24,800 nt of DNA. Origin: an archaeon (lineage in GTDB: Archaea > Hydrothermarchaeota > Hydrothermarchaeia > Hydrothermarchaeales > JALUUU01). The notes beneath the pieces are model-generated. The model saw nothing but the letters and a program-made list of their open reading frames with translations, searched no databases and was not told the DNA's origin. The position numbers and the translations under genes were made by a program. This document shows positions 12,606 through 20,386 of this stretch, piece after piece. Where the stretch lies: assembly GCA_027021185.1 (NCBI GenBank), contig JALUUU010000238.1:1-24800 (forward strand), in the 5' to 3' direction. Each line of letters opens with the position of its first letter. The first letter of the stretch is position 1.

Positions 12606-13511
12606 TCACTTCAGGTATTCCACGAACCTCTCTATGCCCTCCTCAAGACCCACCTTCGCCTTCCATCCCAGGGCTTTTTCCGCCCTCTGAACGTCGAGGA
12701 ATATACGGTTAACCTCCCCCTTAATGGCTGGGCCGTAAACCGCCTCCACGTCTGATCCAGTAACTTTTTTTATCACCCTGTAGATCTCGTTGACCGATGT
12801 CTCAACCCCCGTGGCGATATTAATCGGCCCTGTTGCTTTTTTCACGGCTGCTCTTACACCTGCCTCAACCGCATCGCTCACATATATGAAATCCCTCGTC
12901 TGCTCGCCGTCGCCGTTTATGACCGGGTTTTCGCCCCGAAGCATTTTATTGGTGAAAATGGCTATAACCCCTGCCTCGCCGTAGGGATCCTGTCTTGGAC
13001 CGTAGACGTTCCCGTATCTAAGGGCTGCGTAGGGGAGGCCGTATATGCCCTGATACACCCTGAGATACTCTTCGACTATGTACTTGGACACCCCGTAAGG
13101 AGACAAAGGAGCTATTCTGTGATTCTCGTCCACCGGAAGATACTCAGGCTCACCGTACACGGCCCCCCCGGAGGAGGCGTACACGATTTTATCCACTTCC
13201 CCCTTAGATGCCTCGAGAAGATTGACCGCGCCGTTAATGTTCACCCCCGCATCAAACATCGGATCCTCAAGGGAAACCCTTACCCTGGCCTGGGCGGCGT
13301 AATGAAAAACAACATCCACTTTATCTTTGAAGACTCTCCGTAATTCTTTGTCCCTAAGGTCCATAGAGTAGAACTGTGCCTTCTGGTTGAGGTTTTGTTT
13401 TTTGCCTGTGGATAGGTCATCCACCACGACCACCTCGTAATCTTCGGCTATGAGTATGTCCACCAAGCTAGAGCCTATGAACCCGGCGCCTCCTGTTACA
13501 AGAGCCCTCAT
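12606..13511 (-). CDS. galE: UDP-glucose 4-epimerase-like SDR enzyme
   Basis: 301 residues of the extended short-chain dehydrogenase family. Seen: the NAD-binding GGAGFIG at 7-13, DDLSTG at 31-36, catalytic Ser113/Ser114 in ASSGG, Tyr139 and Lys143 in YGVSK, and a substrate-binding RYGNVYGPRQ segment. The enzyme probably interconverts UDP-glucose and UDP-galactose (or the GlcNAc, xylose or glucuronate forms); the length is typical of short archaeal GalE. Its ATG overlaps the stop of the decarboxylase-like gene (ATGA). It is the last gene of the nucleotide-sugar operon. The exact sugar cannot be fixed by eye. Confidence 0.88.
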   Translation of the reverse strand: MRALVTGGAGFIGSSLVDILIAEDYEVVVVDDLSTGKKQNLNQKAQFYSMDLRDKELRRVFKDKVDVVFHYAAQARVRVSLEDPMFDAGVNINGAVNLLEASKGEVDKIVYASSGGAVYGEPEYLPVDENHRIAPLSPYGVSKYIVEEYLRVYQGIYGLPYAALRYGNVYGPRQDPYGEAGVIAIFTNKMLRGENPVINGDGEQTRDFIYVSDAVEAGVRAAVKKATGPINIATGVETSVNEIYRVIKKVTGSDVEAVYGPAIKGEVNRIFLDVQRAEKALGWKAKVGLEEGIERFVEYLK

Positions 13512-14521
13512 TGCCCTGCCTCAAACCATTCAATCGTCTTCCGCAGGCCCTCCTCCAGGGACACTTGGGGCCGCCAGTTCAGCAGGTTTTTCGCCTTAGT
13601 TATGTCCGGGCATCTCCGCCTCGGATCGTCTTTGGGGAGGGGGTGGAAGACTATCTCAGACTCTGAATTTGTCAACTGAATAATGATTTTGGCCAGCTCA
13701 ATGACTTTTGTCTCCACATTGCTCCCTATATTTACAACCTCCCCCATGGCCTCTTCCACCCATGCAAGCCTCAATATCCCCTCCACCTGGTCTCGTACGT
13801 ATGTAAAGCTCCTCGTCTGTGTTCCGTCCCCGAACACCGTAATGGGTTTCCCGTTGAGGGCCTGTTCTATGAAGCGGGGCACCACCCGCCCATACACATC
13901 TCCAGCCCTCATTTTGGGGCCGTAGGTGTTGAAAATACGGACTATCCTCGTGTCCATGCCGTGCTGAAGCTCGTAGGCTTTAACAAATGCCTCCCCCGCA
14001 CGCTTGGACTCGTCGTAGCAGGACCTGGGGCCGACGGGATTGACATTCCCGTTGTAGCTCTCCGGCGTGGGAATGTACTTGGGATCAGGATCCCCATATA
14101 TCTCGCTGGTTGAAGTATAGAGGAACCGAGCTTTATGCTTCTTAGCTATCCCCAGAGCCACCCATATACCCAGGGTGTTGGCCTTGAGGATCTGTATGGG
14201 GAACTTGTCGAACTCGAAGGGAGACGCCCTGGAGGCGAGGTGCATTACGAGATCATAGTCCCCCTCTAAGTAAATCGGCTTTGATATATCGTGCTGAATA
14301 AAAGTGAAATTCTCCCGATCTTTTAGCTCCTCTATATTCGATTCCTGGCCAGAGCTAAGGTTGTCGATGCACGTAACTAGGGCTCCCTGCTCAACGACGG
14401 CCTGAGAAATCCAGGACCCCAGGAACCCTGCCCCTCCCGTGATCAGCACCTTTTTGTCCTCAAAATCCACTCCAGCCTTTTTTAGCTCTCCACAGACAGC
14501 TTGAATATCCTCGCTAATCAA
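13508..14521 (-). CDS. UDP-glucuronate decarboxylase-like SDR enzyme
   Basis: 337 residues from TTG 14521. The frame extends to 14602, but that part would overlap galU by 71 bp and has no family resemblance, whereas TTG 14521 lies 10 bp after the galU stop with GGGGGA just upstream. Seen: the NAD motif GGAGFLG at 29-35, IDNLSSG, catalytic TSTSE and Y169-D-E-S-K173 followed by R, and RIFNTYGP. The YDESKR block and the RIFNTYGPxM segment are typical of UDP-glucuronate decarboxylase (UXS), which makes UDP-xylose. Ugd in the same operon would supply UDP-glucuronate. A dTDP-glucose dehydratase-like or epimerase role is less likely. About 20 residues precede the fold. Confidence 0.82.
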   Translation of the reverse strand: MISEDIQAVCGELKKAGVDFEDKKVLITGGAGFLGSWISQAVVEQGALVTCIDNLSSGQESNIEELKDRENFTFIQHDISKPIYLEGDYDLVMHLASRASPFEFDKFPIQILKANTLGIWVALGIAKKHKARFLYTSTSEIYGDPDPKYIPTPESYNGNVNPVGPRSCYDESKRAGEAFVKAYELQHGMDTRIVRIFNTYGPKMRAGDVYGRVVPRFIEQALNGKPITVFGDGTQTRSFTYVRDQVEGILRLAWVEEAMGEVVNIGSNVETKVIELAKIIIQLTNSESEIVFHPLPKDDPRRRCPDITKAKNLLNWRPQVSLEEGLRKTIEWFEAGQ

Positions 14522-14531
14522 AAAATTCCCC

Positions 14532-15383
14532 CTAGGTGATGAGTCTCCGTAGATAATTTCTAAGCTCCTCTCCGACCTCCTCGTTTTCCAGGGCAACCTC
14601 AATGGTGCTCTTTAGCCAGTCCAGCTTGTTCCCGATATCGTACCTCCTGCCTCGAAACTCATAGGCATGCAAGGGCTGCCTCTCCCTAAGAAGCCTGAGG
14701 GCGTCGGTTAGCTGGATTTCTCCACCCACCCCCGGCTCGACATTTTTAATGCAGTCGAAAATCTCCGGGGTGAGAACGTATCTCCCGATTATCCCCAGAT
14801 TTGAAGGAGCCTCCTCGATACTGGGCTTCTCCACCAGGTCCTCTATCCGATATACCTTTCCTTCGCCCCTTCCCTTGATTATCCCGTAAAAAGGTATTCT
14901 CGACTTCTCAACCCTCTCTACCGCTATCACAGATCCACCATATTCATCATAGACATCCATCAGTTGCTTTGTGCACGGAACCTTGTTTATGGTGATGGTG
15001 TCTCCAAGGAGCACGGCGAAGGGCTCGCTACCCACGAAGCGCTCACCGCACAAGATGGCGTCTCCCAGGCCCCTGGGCTGTTTCTGCCGGATGAAGTGAA
15101 TGCTCGCCAGGTTGGAGATGTCCTCAAGCTGCTTCAGGTAATCATGTTTGCCGCTGTTGTTGAGGGCGAGCTCGAGCTCTATGCTCCTGTCGAAATGGTC
15201 CTCTATAGCCCTCTTGCCTCTACCAGTTATTATTAAGATATCATCTATCCCGCTGGCCACCGCCTCTTCCACAACATATTGAATGGTAGGCTTGTCATAT
15301 ACAGGGAGCATTTCCTTGGGCTGGGCCTTAGTTATCGGCAGAAATCGGGTGCCAAATCCCGCTGCAGGTATTACAGCTTTCAT
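14532..15383 (-). CDS. galU: UTP-glucose-1-phosphate uridylyltransferase
   Basis: 283 residues, the usual GalU length. Seen: the N-terminal nucleotide-binding motif PAAGFGTRFLPITKAQPKEM, KPTIQYVVEEA, LGDTI in the metal-binding loop, VEKP and the GGEIQLTDA segment. The enzyme forms UDP-glucose from UTP and glucose 1-phosphate in the cytoplasm, the substrate for Ugd and GalE encoded in the same operon. The ATG overlaps the stop of the cupin gene (ATGA). Confidence is high; RmlA-type enzymes are excluded by the GalU-specific KAQPKEMLP and GGEIQLTDA blocks. Confidence 0.94.
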   Translation of the reverse strand: MKAVIPAAGFGTRFLPITKAQPKEMLPVYDKPTIQYVVEEAVASGIDDILIITGRGKRAIEDHFDRSIELELALNNSGKHDYLKQLEDISNLASIHFIRQKQPRGLGDAILCGERFVGSEPFAVLLGDTITINKVPCTKQLMDVYDEYGGSVIAVERVEKSRIPFYGIIKGRGEGKVYRIEDLVEKPSIEEAPSNLGIIGRYVLTPEIFDCIKNVEPGVGGEIQLTDALRLLRERQPLHAYEFRGRRYDIGNKLDWLKSTIEVALENEEVGEELRNYLRRLIT

Positions 15384-15718
15384 TTTCTGTCCTCGTACTT
15401 CTCAAATACGCTTAGGAACACCATGTCCTCCTCTCCCGTGTTGTATACCCTGTGAAAGGTGGCCATGGGTATCAAGAGCACGTCCCCCGCCTTTACTTTA
15501 TGTCTGTTTCTGCCGAGAAGGATCTCCCCCCTCCCCTGGGCGTAGTAATAAACCTCCTCCGCATCGCTGTGAGAGTGGCCTGTGGTGGTCTTACCAGGAT
15601 GTAGCACAGTTATAGATGCCACGAGATGCTCCATAGCTAAATCATAGACTTCGTACCTGTCGTCTTTCTTTACGAGCTTAGCTATTTTTGGGAAGTCTTT
15701 CAGCGGTATAACACTCAC
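15380..15718 (-). CDS. Single-domain cupin protein
   Basis: 112 residues. The two cupin motifs are visible: GHSHSDAEEVYYYAQG (metal ligands H-x-H and E) and GDVLLIPMATFHRVYN (third His), the beta-barrel core for a divalent metal. GTG 15718 overlaps the ugd stop as GTGA; GTG 15724 is the other possible start. Small cupins in nucleotide-sugar operons are often sugar-phosphate isomerases or epimerases, but this one is too short and generic to assign. It lies between ugd and galU with overlaps on both sides, so its product probably acts on the same sugars. Confidence 0.82.
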   Translation of the reverse strand: MSVIPLKDFPKIAKLVKKDDRYEVYDLAMEHLVASITVLHPGKTTTGHSHSDAEEVYYYAQGRGEILLGRNRHKVKAGDVLLIPMATFHRVYNTGEEDMVFLSVFEKYEDRK

Positions 15719-17001
15719 CAGCACACACCCTCGTATTCCCTTGCTATCTTTGCCTCTTCTATTCTCCGACCGTCAATTACAACTTTGTTCCTATATAATT
15801 CTTTATTCCTGAACTCATCCCACTCAGTGACTATGAGAACATAGTCCCCGTGCTTCACCGCCTCCTCCGCTTTTTCATAGAGATGGAGGTTTTCATGAAG
15901 GCCAAATATTCTCCGAGCCTCCTTCAGGGCCTTAGGGTCGGCGGCATGGACCACGGCCCCGCGCTTGATAAGGTTCTGGATTATCTTAATCGAGGGAGCC
16001 TCTCTCATGTCATCTGTGCCCGGCTTAAAAGCCAATCCCAGCACAACAACATCGAGGCCCTTCAGGGAGTTGGTCTTCCTCTCCAGAAGCTCCACCATAC
16101 GCAGAGGCTGCGTCTCATTGAGCTCCAAGGCGGCGTTCAATACTATTGGTCGGTAGTAAACTTCTTTGGCCTTGCCAACAAGGGCTTTCACGTCCTTAGG
16201 GAAGCAGCTGCCTCCGAAGCCCAGACCAGCCCTCAGGAACTTCGGTGATATCCGCGAATCCATGCTCAACCCCTTAGCGACATCGTAAACGTCGATCCCC
16301 AGCTGTTTGCAGATGTTTCCTATCTCGTTAATGAAGCTTATCTTGGTGACAAGGAAGGAGTTCGTGGCGTATTTTATCATCTCAGCTGTCCGTGGATTTG
16401 TCTTTACAATTGGGCAATCAAAACTCTTGTACAGCTCCTCCAGGATCTTCATGGAGTGGTCGTCTATGGCACCGATAACTATCCTATCCGGCTTCATGAA
16501 GTCTTCTATGGCCTTGCCCTCTCTAAGGAACTCAGGATTCATGGCCAGGCCGAAGTCCCTCCCCGCTTTTTTTCCAGAGTGTTTCTCTAAGAGGGGCAAC
16601 ACTGAATGCTCCGTCGTTCCCGGGACAACGGTGCTTTTCACAACGATAAGGTGATAGACGTCCTTGTCCTTGAGGGCCTCCCCTATCCCTTTGCTGACCT
16701 CCTCCACGTACTTTAAATCTATATAGTCCAGGAGCCCCGATGGTGTACCGACGCTTATGAAGGACACATCGGTGTCTAATACAGCTTGCTTAAGATCCAG
16801 GGTCCCCCTGAGTCTTCCTTCCGCAACATTTTTCCTGAGGATCTCATCCAGGTTTTCCTCATAAACAGGCGGCTCGCCCTTGTTTATCTTAGCCACCCTC
16901 TCCTCATCCACATCAACACAGGTGACATCATGCCCCAGCTCGGCAAAGCACGCCCCCGTAACGATCCCCACGTATCCCGTGCCTATGATGGATATTTTCA
17001 T
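15715..17001 (-). CDS. ugd: UDP-glucose 6-dehydrogenase
   Basis: 428 residues. Two NAD-linked oxidations convert UDP-glucose to UDP-glucuronate. Seen: the N-terminal Rossmann motif GTGYVG at 7-12, STVVPGTT, NPEFLREG at 155-162, K210 in EMIKYATNSF, and the catalytic Cys266 in GFGGSCFPKD, followed by the C-terminal UDP-binding domain (GLAFKPGTDDMREAPS). UDP-ManNAc dehydrogenase is a related possibility, but the FPKD block and neighbours favour UDP-glucose. It is the first gene of the operon and its ATG is about 28 bp from a TATA box flanked by 9-bp direct repeats, suggesting regulation. Confidence 0.94.
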   Translation of the reverse strand: MKISIIGTGYVGIVTGACFAELGHDVTCVDVDEERVAKINKGEPPVYEENLDEILRKNVAEGRLRGTLDLKQAVLDTDVSFISVGTPSGLLDYIDLKYVEEVSKGIGEALKDKDVYHLIVVKSTVVPGTTEHSVLPLLEKHSGKKAGRDFGLAMNPEFLREGKAIEDFMKPDRIVIGAIDDHSMKILEELYKSFDCPIVKTNPRTAEMIKYATNSFLVTKISFINEIGNICKQLGIDVYDVAKGLSMDSRISPKFLRAGLGFGGSCFPKDVKALVGKAKEVYYRPIVLNAALELNETQPLRMVELLERKTNSLKGLDVVVLGLAFKPGTDDMREAPSIKIIQNLIKRGAVVHAADPKALKEARRIFGLHENLHLYEKAEEAVKHGDYVLIVTEWDEFRNKELYRNKVVIDGRRIEEAKIAREYEGVCW

Positions 17002-17016
17002 CGAATCGAACCTTTA

Positions 17017-17042
17017 CTTTCTACATATATAAGCTTTCTACA
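17017..17042 (-). promoter_or_regulatory. ugd promoter: TATA box between two direct 9-bp repeats
   Basis: Plus-strand CTTTCTACA occurs at 17017-17025 and 17034-17042, exactly flanking TATATAAG (17026-17033; CTTATATA on the coding strand). The box lies about 28 bp from ATG 17001, so transcription should start next to the ATG. Repeats on both sides of a TATA box are well placed to let a bound protein block or recruit TBP/TFB. Confidence 0.55.
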
Positions 17043-17115
17043 TGCCTAGTGGGTATCTCTGACCAAAAACCACGAGGATAGGATTTAATAGCCATATTAA
17101 CCATATTTATACTGG

Positions 17116-17373
17116 GTGAGGACTTTGGTTAATCAAAGAACAGTCATGAGCTTGCTTTTTTGGGCAGCGGCATCAACGCTTATAATCGCATACATAATTA
17201 ACTCCTACCGAAGCGGTTACATCTTAGAGCTCTATCAGAAAGACACTAGCACATACGCCGTCTTCAGCCTTGTCTCAATACTGGTCCTAGGATTTTGTCT
17301 CGGAAAACTTTCCGAAAGGATAACAGACGCACTAGGGCTAGAGATAGAGAAGATCGAGCACTTTGAGGGGTGA
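17116..17373 (+). CDS. Small two-helix membrane protein
   Basis: 85 residues from GTG 17116, or 75 from ATG 17146. Two hydrophobic segments (about 12-30 and 47-63 in the longer form) are joined by a polar loop, followed by an acidic tail (EIEKIEHFEG). TATA-like sequences lie at 17081-17089 and 17102-17110; the second would put the transcript start near 17132 and favour ATG 17146. It ends 4 bp before the TauE/SafE-type permease, whose start uses the GGGGTGA at this gene's end, so the two are coupled. I do not recognise a family; a small accessory subunit of the permease is a reasonable guess. Confidence 0.6.
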   Translation: MRTLVNQRTVMSLLFWAAASTLIIAYIINSYRSGYILELYQKDTSTYAVFSLVSILVLGFCLGKLSERITDALGLEIEKIEHFEG

Positions 17374-17377
17374 GTAA

Positions 17378-18442
17378 TTGGTTTTTTTCCCTATCTCCGG
17401 AGCGGAAATAAATATTTTATTTCCTATTTTTCTTGGCTTCACTGTGGGGATAGTGGGGGGATTTATAGGGGTAGGAGGAGGCTATATGGTTACCCCCGCC
17501 CTGATAATCTTCGGCGTCCCGGGAAACCTGGCTGTGGGCACTGACATAACCCACATAGCGGGCAAGTCTGTTATCGCCACGATACGCCACCGACAGCTCG
17601 GTAACGTGGATTTCCGCCTGGGCCTGATAATGGTGGTTTCGACGATGCTGGGGGTGGAGCTCGGTGTTCAACTCATCAATCACTACAAGGAGAAAGGCCT
17701 GGTCGACGTCGTGGTCTTGACGGCATCGCTGATAATCCTCTTGGGAATAGGGATCTACACCCATGTGGAGACGAAAAAATCTAAGAAAATACTCGACCAG
17801 ATGAAAAAAGAGAAAAAAAAGCTTCCAAGGGAGATAATGGTCTCCTCCTTTGCCAAGCGGGTTCAGAAGCTTAACATCCCCCCCATGATATACCTCAAGA
17901 CCTCTAGGCTCAGAATATCTTTCTGGGTGGTTTTCTTCGTTGGGTTCATGACGGGAGCCCTGGCTGGTTTCTTCGGCGTCGGCGGCGGGTTTATCAGGGT
18001 GCCGGCCCTCATATACCTCGTTGGAACCCCCACCCTCATAGCCGTCGGGACTGACCTCTTCGAGATAATAATAAGCGCGGGATACGGGAGCCTGAGACAC
18101 GGCATGAGCGGCAATGTCGACATAATACTCGCCCTCACCATGCTCTTGGGGGCCACCCTTGGTGCTCAAATCGGGGCTATCGCCACGAGCTATGTTCGGG
18201 GTCCCTCCGTGAGATTCGTTCTTTCGTGGTCAGTTTTTCTCGCCCTCATAGGATCCGCCCTTAACCTGGCATATGTCTTAACTGACCGATCTATAGTCTA
18301 TCTAGGCCTCGCCTCCAAGGGGGTTATCCTAGCCCAAATGTTTATTCTTGTAGGTATGATAATAGGATTGTTTATAGTAGCAAATCTGGCTAGAAAAGGA
18401 TATAGAGTCCCTGAGTTCCTGGAATCAATGATAGTGAAGTAA
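17378..18442 (+). CDS. TauE/SafE-family membrane permease
   Basis: 354 residues with about eight membrane helices in two inverted-repeat halves, each starting with the family motif: GFIGVGGGYMVTPALI (about 28-43) and GFFGVGGGFIRVPALIY in the second half. A long, strongly basic cytoplasmic loop (KKSKKILDQMKKEKKKLP) separates the halves. The family exports sulfite, sulfoacetate, taurine-derived and other organosulfur anions; the substrate here is unknown. The TTG start at 17378 is preceded by GGGGTGA. It ends 2 bp before the universal stress protein gene, a pairing seen elsewhere in prokaryotes. Confidence 0.9.
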   Translation: MVFFPISGAEINILFPIFLGFTVGIVGGFIGVGGGYMVTPALIIFGVPGNLAVGTDITHIAGKSVIATIRHRQLGNVDFRLGLIMVVSTMLGVELGVQLINHYKEKGLVDVVVLTASLIILLGIGIYTHVETKKSKKILDQMKKEKKKLPREIMVSSFAKRVQKLNIPPMIYLKTSRLRISFWVVFFVGFMTGALAGFFGVGGGFIRVPALIYLVGTPTLIAVGTDLFEIIISAGYGSLRHGMSGNVDIILALTMLLGATLGAQIGAIATSYVRGPSVRFVLSWSVFLALIGSALNLAYVLTDRSIVYLGLASKGVILAQMFILVGMIIGLFIVANLARKGYRVPEFLESMIVK

Positions 18443-18444
18443 AA

Positions 18445-19257
18445 ATGCTGAAGAAAATCCTGGTGGGAGTTAAAGACGACCTTGAGTCAAAGAGCGCCCT
18501 GTGCTATGCCGCCAATCTGGCAAAAATCACCGGCGCAGAGCTCACGGCCCTCCATGTCATAGAAGAGCTGGAGGAATACCATTTCTACGAGGACATTGAG
18601 CTCCTCTATAAAGTAGAAGCCAGGAAAGACAAAGAGGAAGCCATCAGGAAAATCAAAGAGGTAAGTAGAGAGTGCCATCTCGGCAGAGTAAACATTGAAA
18701 TAGCCTACGGCAATCCTGCGAAGATGATCCTCAGAGAATCTGCGAAGAAAGACTATGACCTTATAGTCGTGGGCTCCCACAGCAAGCCCCGGTTCCTTGA
18801 ATTCCTCTTGGGGGGAGTGGCCTTCCAGATAATCCACTACGCCAAACGACCCGTGCTGGTAGTAAAAAGACTGAGGAGCATGAAGACCTTTCTTGTGTGT
18901 CTCGACGGATCCTTGTACGCCTACAGGGCGCTGAAGTTCGCTGGAAAGATAGCGAAAGCCGCTGGGGCAAAAGTTACCCTGCTCCACGTAGCAATGGAGG
19001 GACACGGGAGTCACCCGGAGGCCCTGGACGTTATCAAGCATGGGAAAGAACTTCTGGATAAGATCGGGGTTGAGGGTGAGACTTTGATCAGGGAGGGTCC
19101 GACGGCAGAGGAGATACTCAGGGAAGCGAGGGAAAAAGACTACGACCTCATAGTCATGGGGCACAAAGGCAAATCCGCCATAAGAGAGTTTCTCCTGGGG
19201 GATGTTGTCTCAAAGGTCATCCATCATTCATTGCGTCCAACTCTTGTCTACAGATAA
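18445..19257 (+). CDS. Tandem-domain universal stress protein
   Basis: 270 residues made of two UspA-like domains (about 1-142 and 145-270). Each begins with a KKILVGVKD / KTFLVCLDGS strand and ends with the VVGSHSK...LLGG or VMGHKGK...LLGD segment and a PVLVV / PTLVY strand. The ATP-binding pattern G-2x-G-9x-G(S/T) is incomplete in the first domain (GSHS lacks the second Gly) and near-complete in the second (GHKG, then GD instead of GS), so nucleotide binding is probably weak or confined to the second domain. Cytoplasmic. Co-transcribed with the permease upstream; it may tune transport to stress or energy state. Confidence 0.88.
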   Translation: MLKKILVGVKDDLESKSALCYAANLAKITGAELTALHVIEELEEYHFYEDIELLYKVEARKDKEEAIRKIKEVSRECHLGRVNIEIAYGNPAKMILRESAKKDYDLIVVGSHSKPRFLEFLLGGVAFQIIHYAKRPVLVVKRLRSMKTFLVCLDGSLYAYRALKFAGKIAKAAGAKVTLLHVAMEGHGSHPEALDVIKHGKELLDKIGVEGETLIREGPTAEEILREAREKDYDLIVMGHKGKSAIREFLLGDVVSKVIHHSLRPTLVYR

Positions 19258-19268
19258 AAATAGAAACG

Positions 19269-19885
19269 ATGGCAGATATTAGGTGAGATAAAAAAATCAT
19301 CTACCTGCTTATAATAGTAAGCTTCATTCTTTTCAACGGCTGCGTCCAGAAGCAAGAAGCAGAACAACAAGTATACGCCCCTCCAGAGTCCCCCCCTTAG
19401 AGGAAATGCCCCTGCCTCTTCCGCAGCCGCAGAATCCTGTGGAACCCAAAAACACGGCAGAGGAAAAGGGGGGCGATGTTTCTGTTAAATTCATTAACTC
19501 CTCATACAGGGTAGCGGAGAAGAAGGCCTATGGATGGTTTACCACAGGACAAGATGCAGACATAGTTAACGCGGCGGGAGGCTTAGAGAATCGAGGACTG
19601 AGAACCAGTGGATTCAACCTACCCCAGGGAGCGCTGGTTTTCCAGGGTGCCTTATTCGTGGCGGACACGGGGTTTAACATGGTGGTGGCGTGGAAACATA
19701 TCGAGGATGCCCTGAAAGGAGATAAGGCCGACGTTATCCTAGGAGATGAGGATCTCTCGGGCACTAGGCCAGAGATAGGCTGGAATAAGCTATTTTGGCC
19801 GGCCAGTCTGGATTTCGATGGGAGCTTCCTATGGCTCGGAGAGTTTAAATTCTCCGGAAGGGTCTTCAGGTTCAGCCCGAAATGA
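19269..19885 (+). pseudogene. Degraded lipoprotein gene with NHL/beta-propeller-like repeats
   Basis: Pieces of one gene lie in two frames. ATG 19269 opens a frame with TGA at codon 6, then a lipoprotein signal sequence IIYLLIIVSFILFNGC with a clear lipobox, running to TAG 19398-19400. The frame that continues sensibly, from LEEMPLPLPQP onward (open to 19885), is offset by one base, and the shift lies at a run of seven C (19390-19396); one extra C would join them. The downstream part has NHL-like blades: NLPQGALVFQGALFVADTGF, a DVILGDEDL segment and FWPASLDFDGSFLWLGEF. Only about two blades remain before the stop, far fewer than the family's usual six or more. Homopolymer sequencing error could explain the shift but not the TGA and the short end. 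Confidence 0.6.
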
Positions 19886-19967
19886 GTGAACCTTTCCCTA
19901 TACATATGGATCTGATCATTCTGATTCGGGTTTGGCTTAAGGATACATAATAACCGAGACGGGAAGG

Positions 19968-19998
19968 TTTAAGTAGTAGAGGATTTAATTAGAAATCC
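19968..19998 (+). promoter_or_regulatory. Promoter region of the PRC-barrel gene with inverted repeat
   Basis: TATA-like TTTAAGTA (19968-19975) and TTTAATTAG (19984-19992) precede the gene. The second lies inside an inverted repeat, GGATTTAATTAGAAATCC (19981-19998), with six-base arms. If the second TATA is used the transcript is nearly leaderless; if the first, the repeat overlaps the transcript start. Confidence 0.4.
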
Positions 19999-20017
19999 AG
20001 TCAGGGGGCAAAAAAAG

Positions 20018-20275
20018 ATGGCCAAGATAATGGGGAAAAGTCTTCTAGGGCGGAATGTGGTTAGCGATAGGGGAACCGTAATCGGTAAGTTGGTGGATTT
20101 GTCAATAGAAACCATGGCGGGCAAAGTCATGATGCTTATCGTCAAGCCCGGTAAAGACGTGGACGCCAGATACTACAGAGTAAACGACCGCGGAGAAATC
20201 CTGATCCCCTTTACGGCGGTTAAAGCCGTGCGAGACGTTCTCATAATCAATGAGGGCGGAATCCCCAAAGCCTAA
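20018..20275 (+). CDS. PRC-barrel domain protein
   Basis: 85 residues, the length of a single PRC-barrel. Seen: LLGRNVVSDRGTVIGKLVDLSIET at the N-terminus, a GKVMMLIVKPG strand pair, then ILIPFTAVKAVRDVLIIN, the classic order of this beta-barrel. Archaeal single-domain PRC proteins are associated with cell division (CdpB-type) and RNA metabolism; the exact role is not fixed by sequence. It stands alone between a pseudogene and a convergent gene and has its own promoter region. The ATG at 20018 follows an AGGGGG stretch. Family confidence is high; function is unassigned. Confidence 0.88.
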   Translation: MAKIMGKSLLGRNVVSDRGTVIGKLVDLSIETMAGKVMMLIVKPGKDVDARYYRVNDRGEILIPFTAVKAVRDVLIINEGGIPKA

Positions 20276-20285
20276 AGAAACCCTC

Positions 20286-20290
20286 TTTTT
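20286..20290 (+). terminator. T5 run after the PRC-barrel gene
   Basis: CCCTCTTTTTGG lies a few bases after the stop at 20275, a plausible oligo-T archaeal terminator. The rest of the 111-bp convergent gap to 20386 holds only C-rich sequence and the opposing terminator. Confidence 0.35.
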
Positions 20291-20360
20291 GGCGACGCAT
20301 CCATCCCAGCCCCTCCCTCCTGGGCCCCGATGACCACATCTAGACGCGGCTCTGATTAAT

Positions 20361-20385
20361 TATAAAACCAGCGATCCCCTGCTGG
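20361..20385 (-). terminator. Hairpin plus T-rich tail ending the CNNM-type gene
   Basis: On the minus strand CCAGC and GCTGG (20381-20385 and 20368-20372) can pair around an eight-base loop, directly followed by TTTTATA. The hairpin begins right after the TAG stop at 20387-20389. This resembles a rho-independent-type terminator. Confidence 0.5.
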
Positions 20386-20386
20386 G

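Noticed and set aside
14522..14602. N-terminal extension of the decarboxylase-like protein into galU
   Set aside because: It would overlap galU by 71 bp and is just galU sequence read in another frame; TTG 14521 has a ribosome binding site.
17417..18169. 250-codon minus-strand frame opposite the TauE/SafE gene
   Set aside because: No ribosome binding site or family resemblance, and a composition (His, Tyr, Glu, Gly rich) typical of the antisense of a membrane protein.
18487..19164. 225-codon minus-strand frame opposite the Usp gene
   Set aside because: Shadow of a clear two-domain Usp; no motifs of its own.
19284..19400. Reading TGA as selenocysteine or TAG as pyrrolysine in the broken lipoprotein gene
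   Set aside because: No SECIS-like structure is evident, and TAG read-through would stay in the wrong frame for the propeller part.
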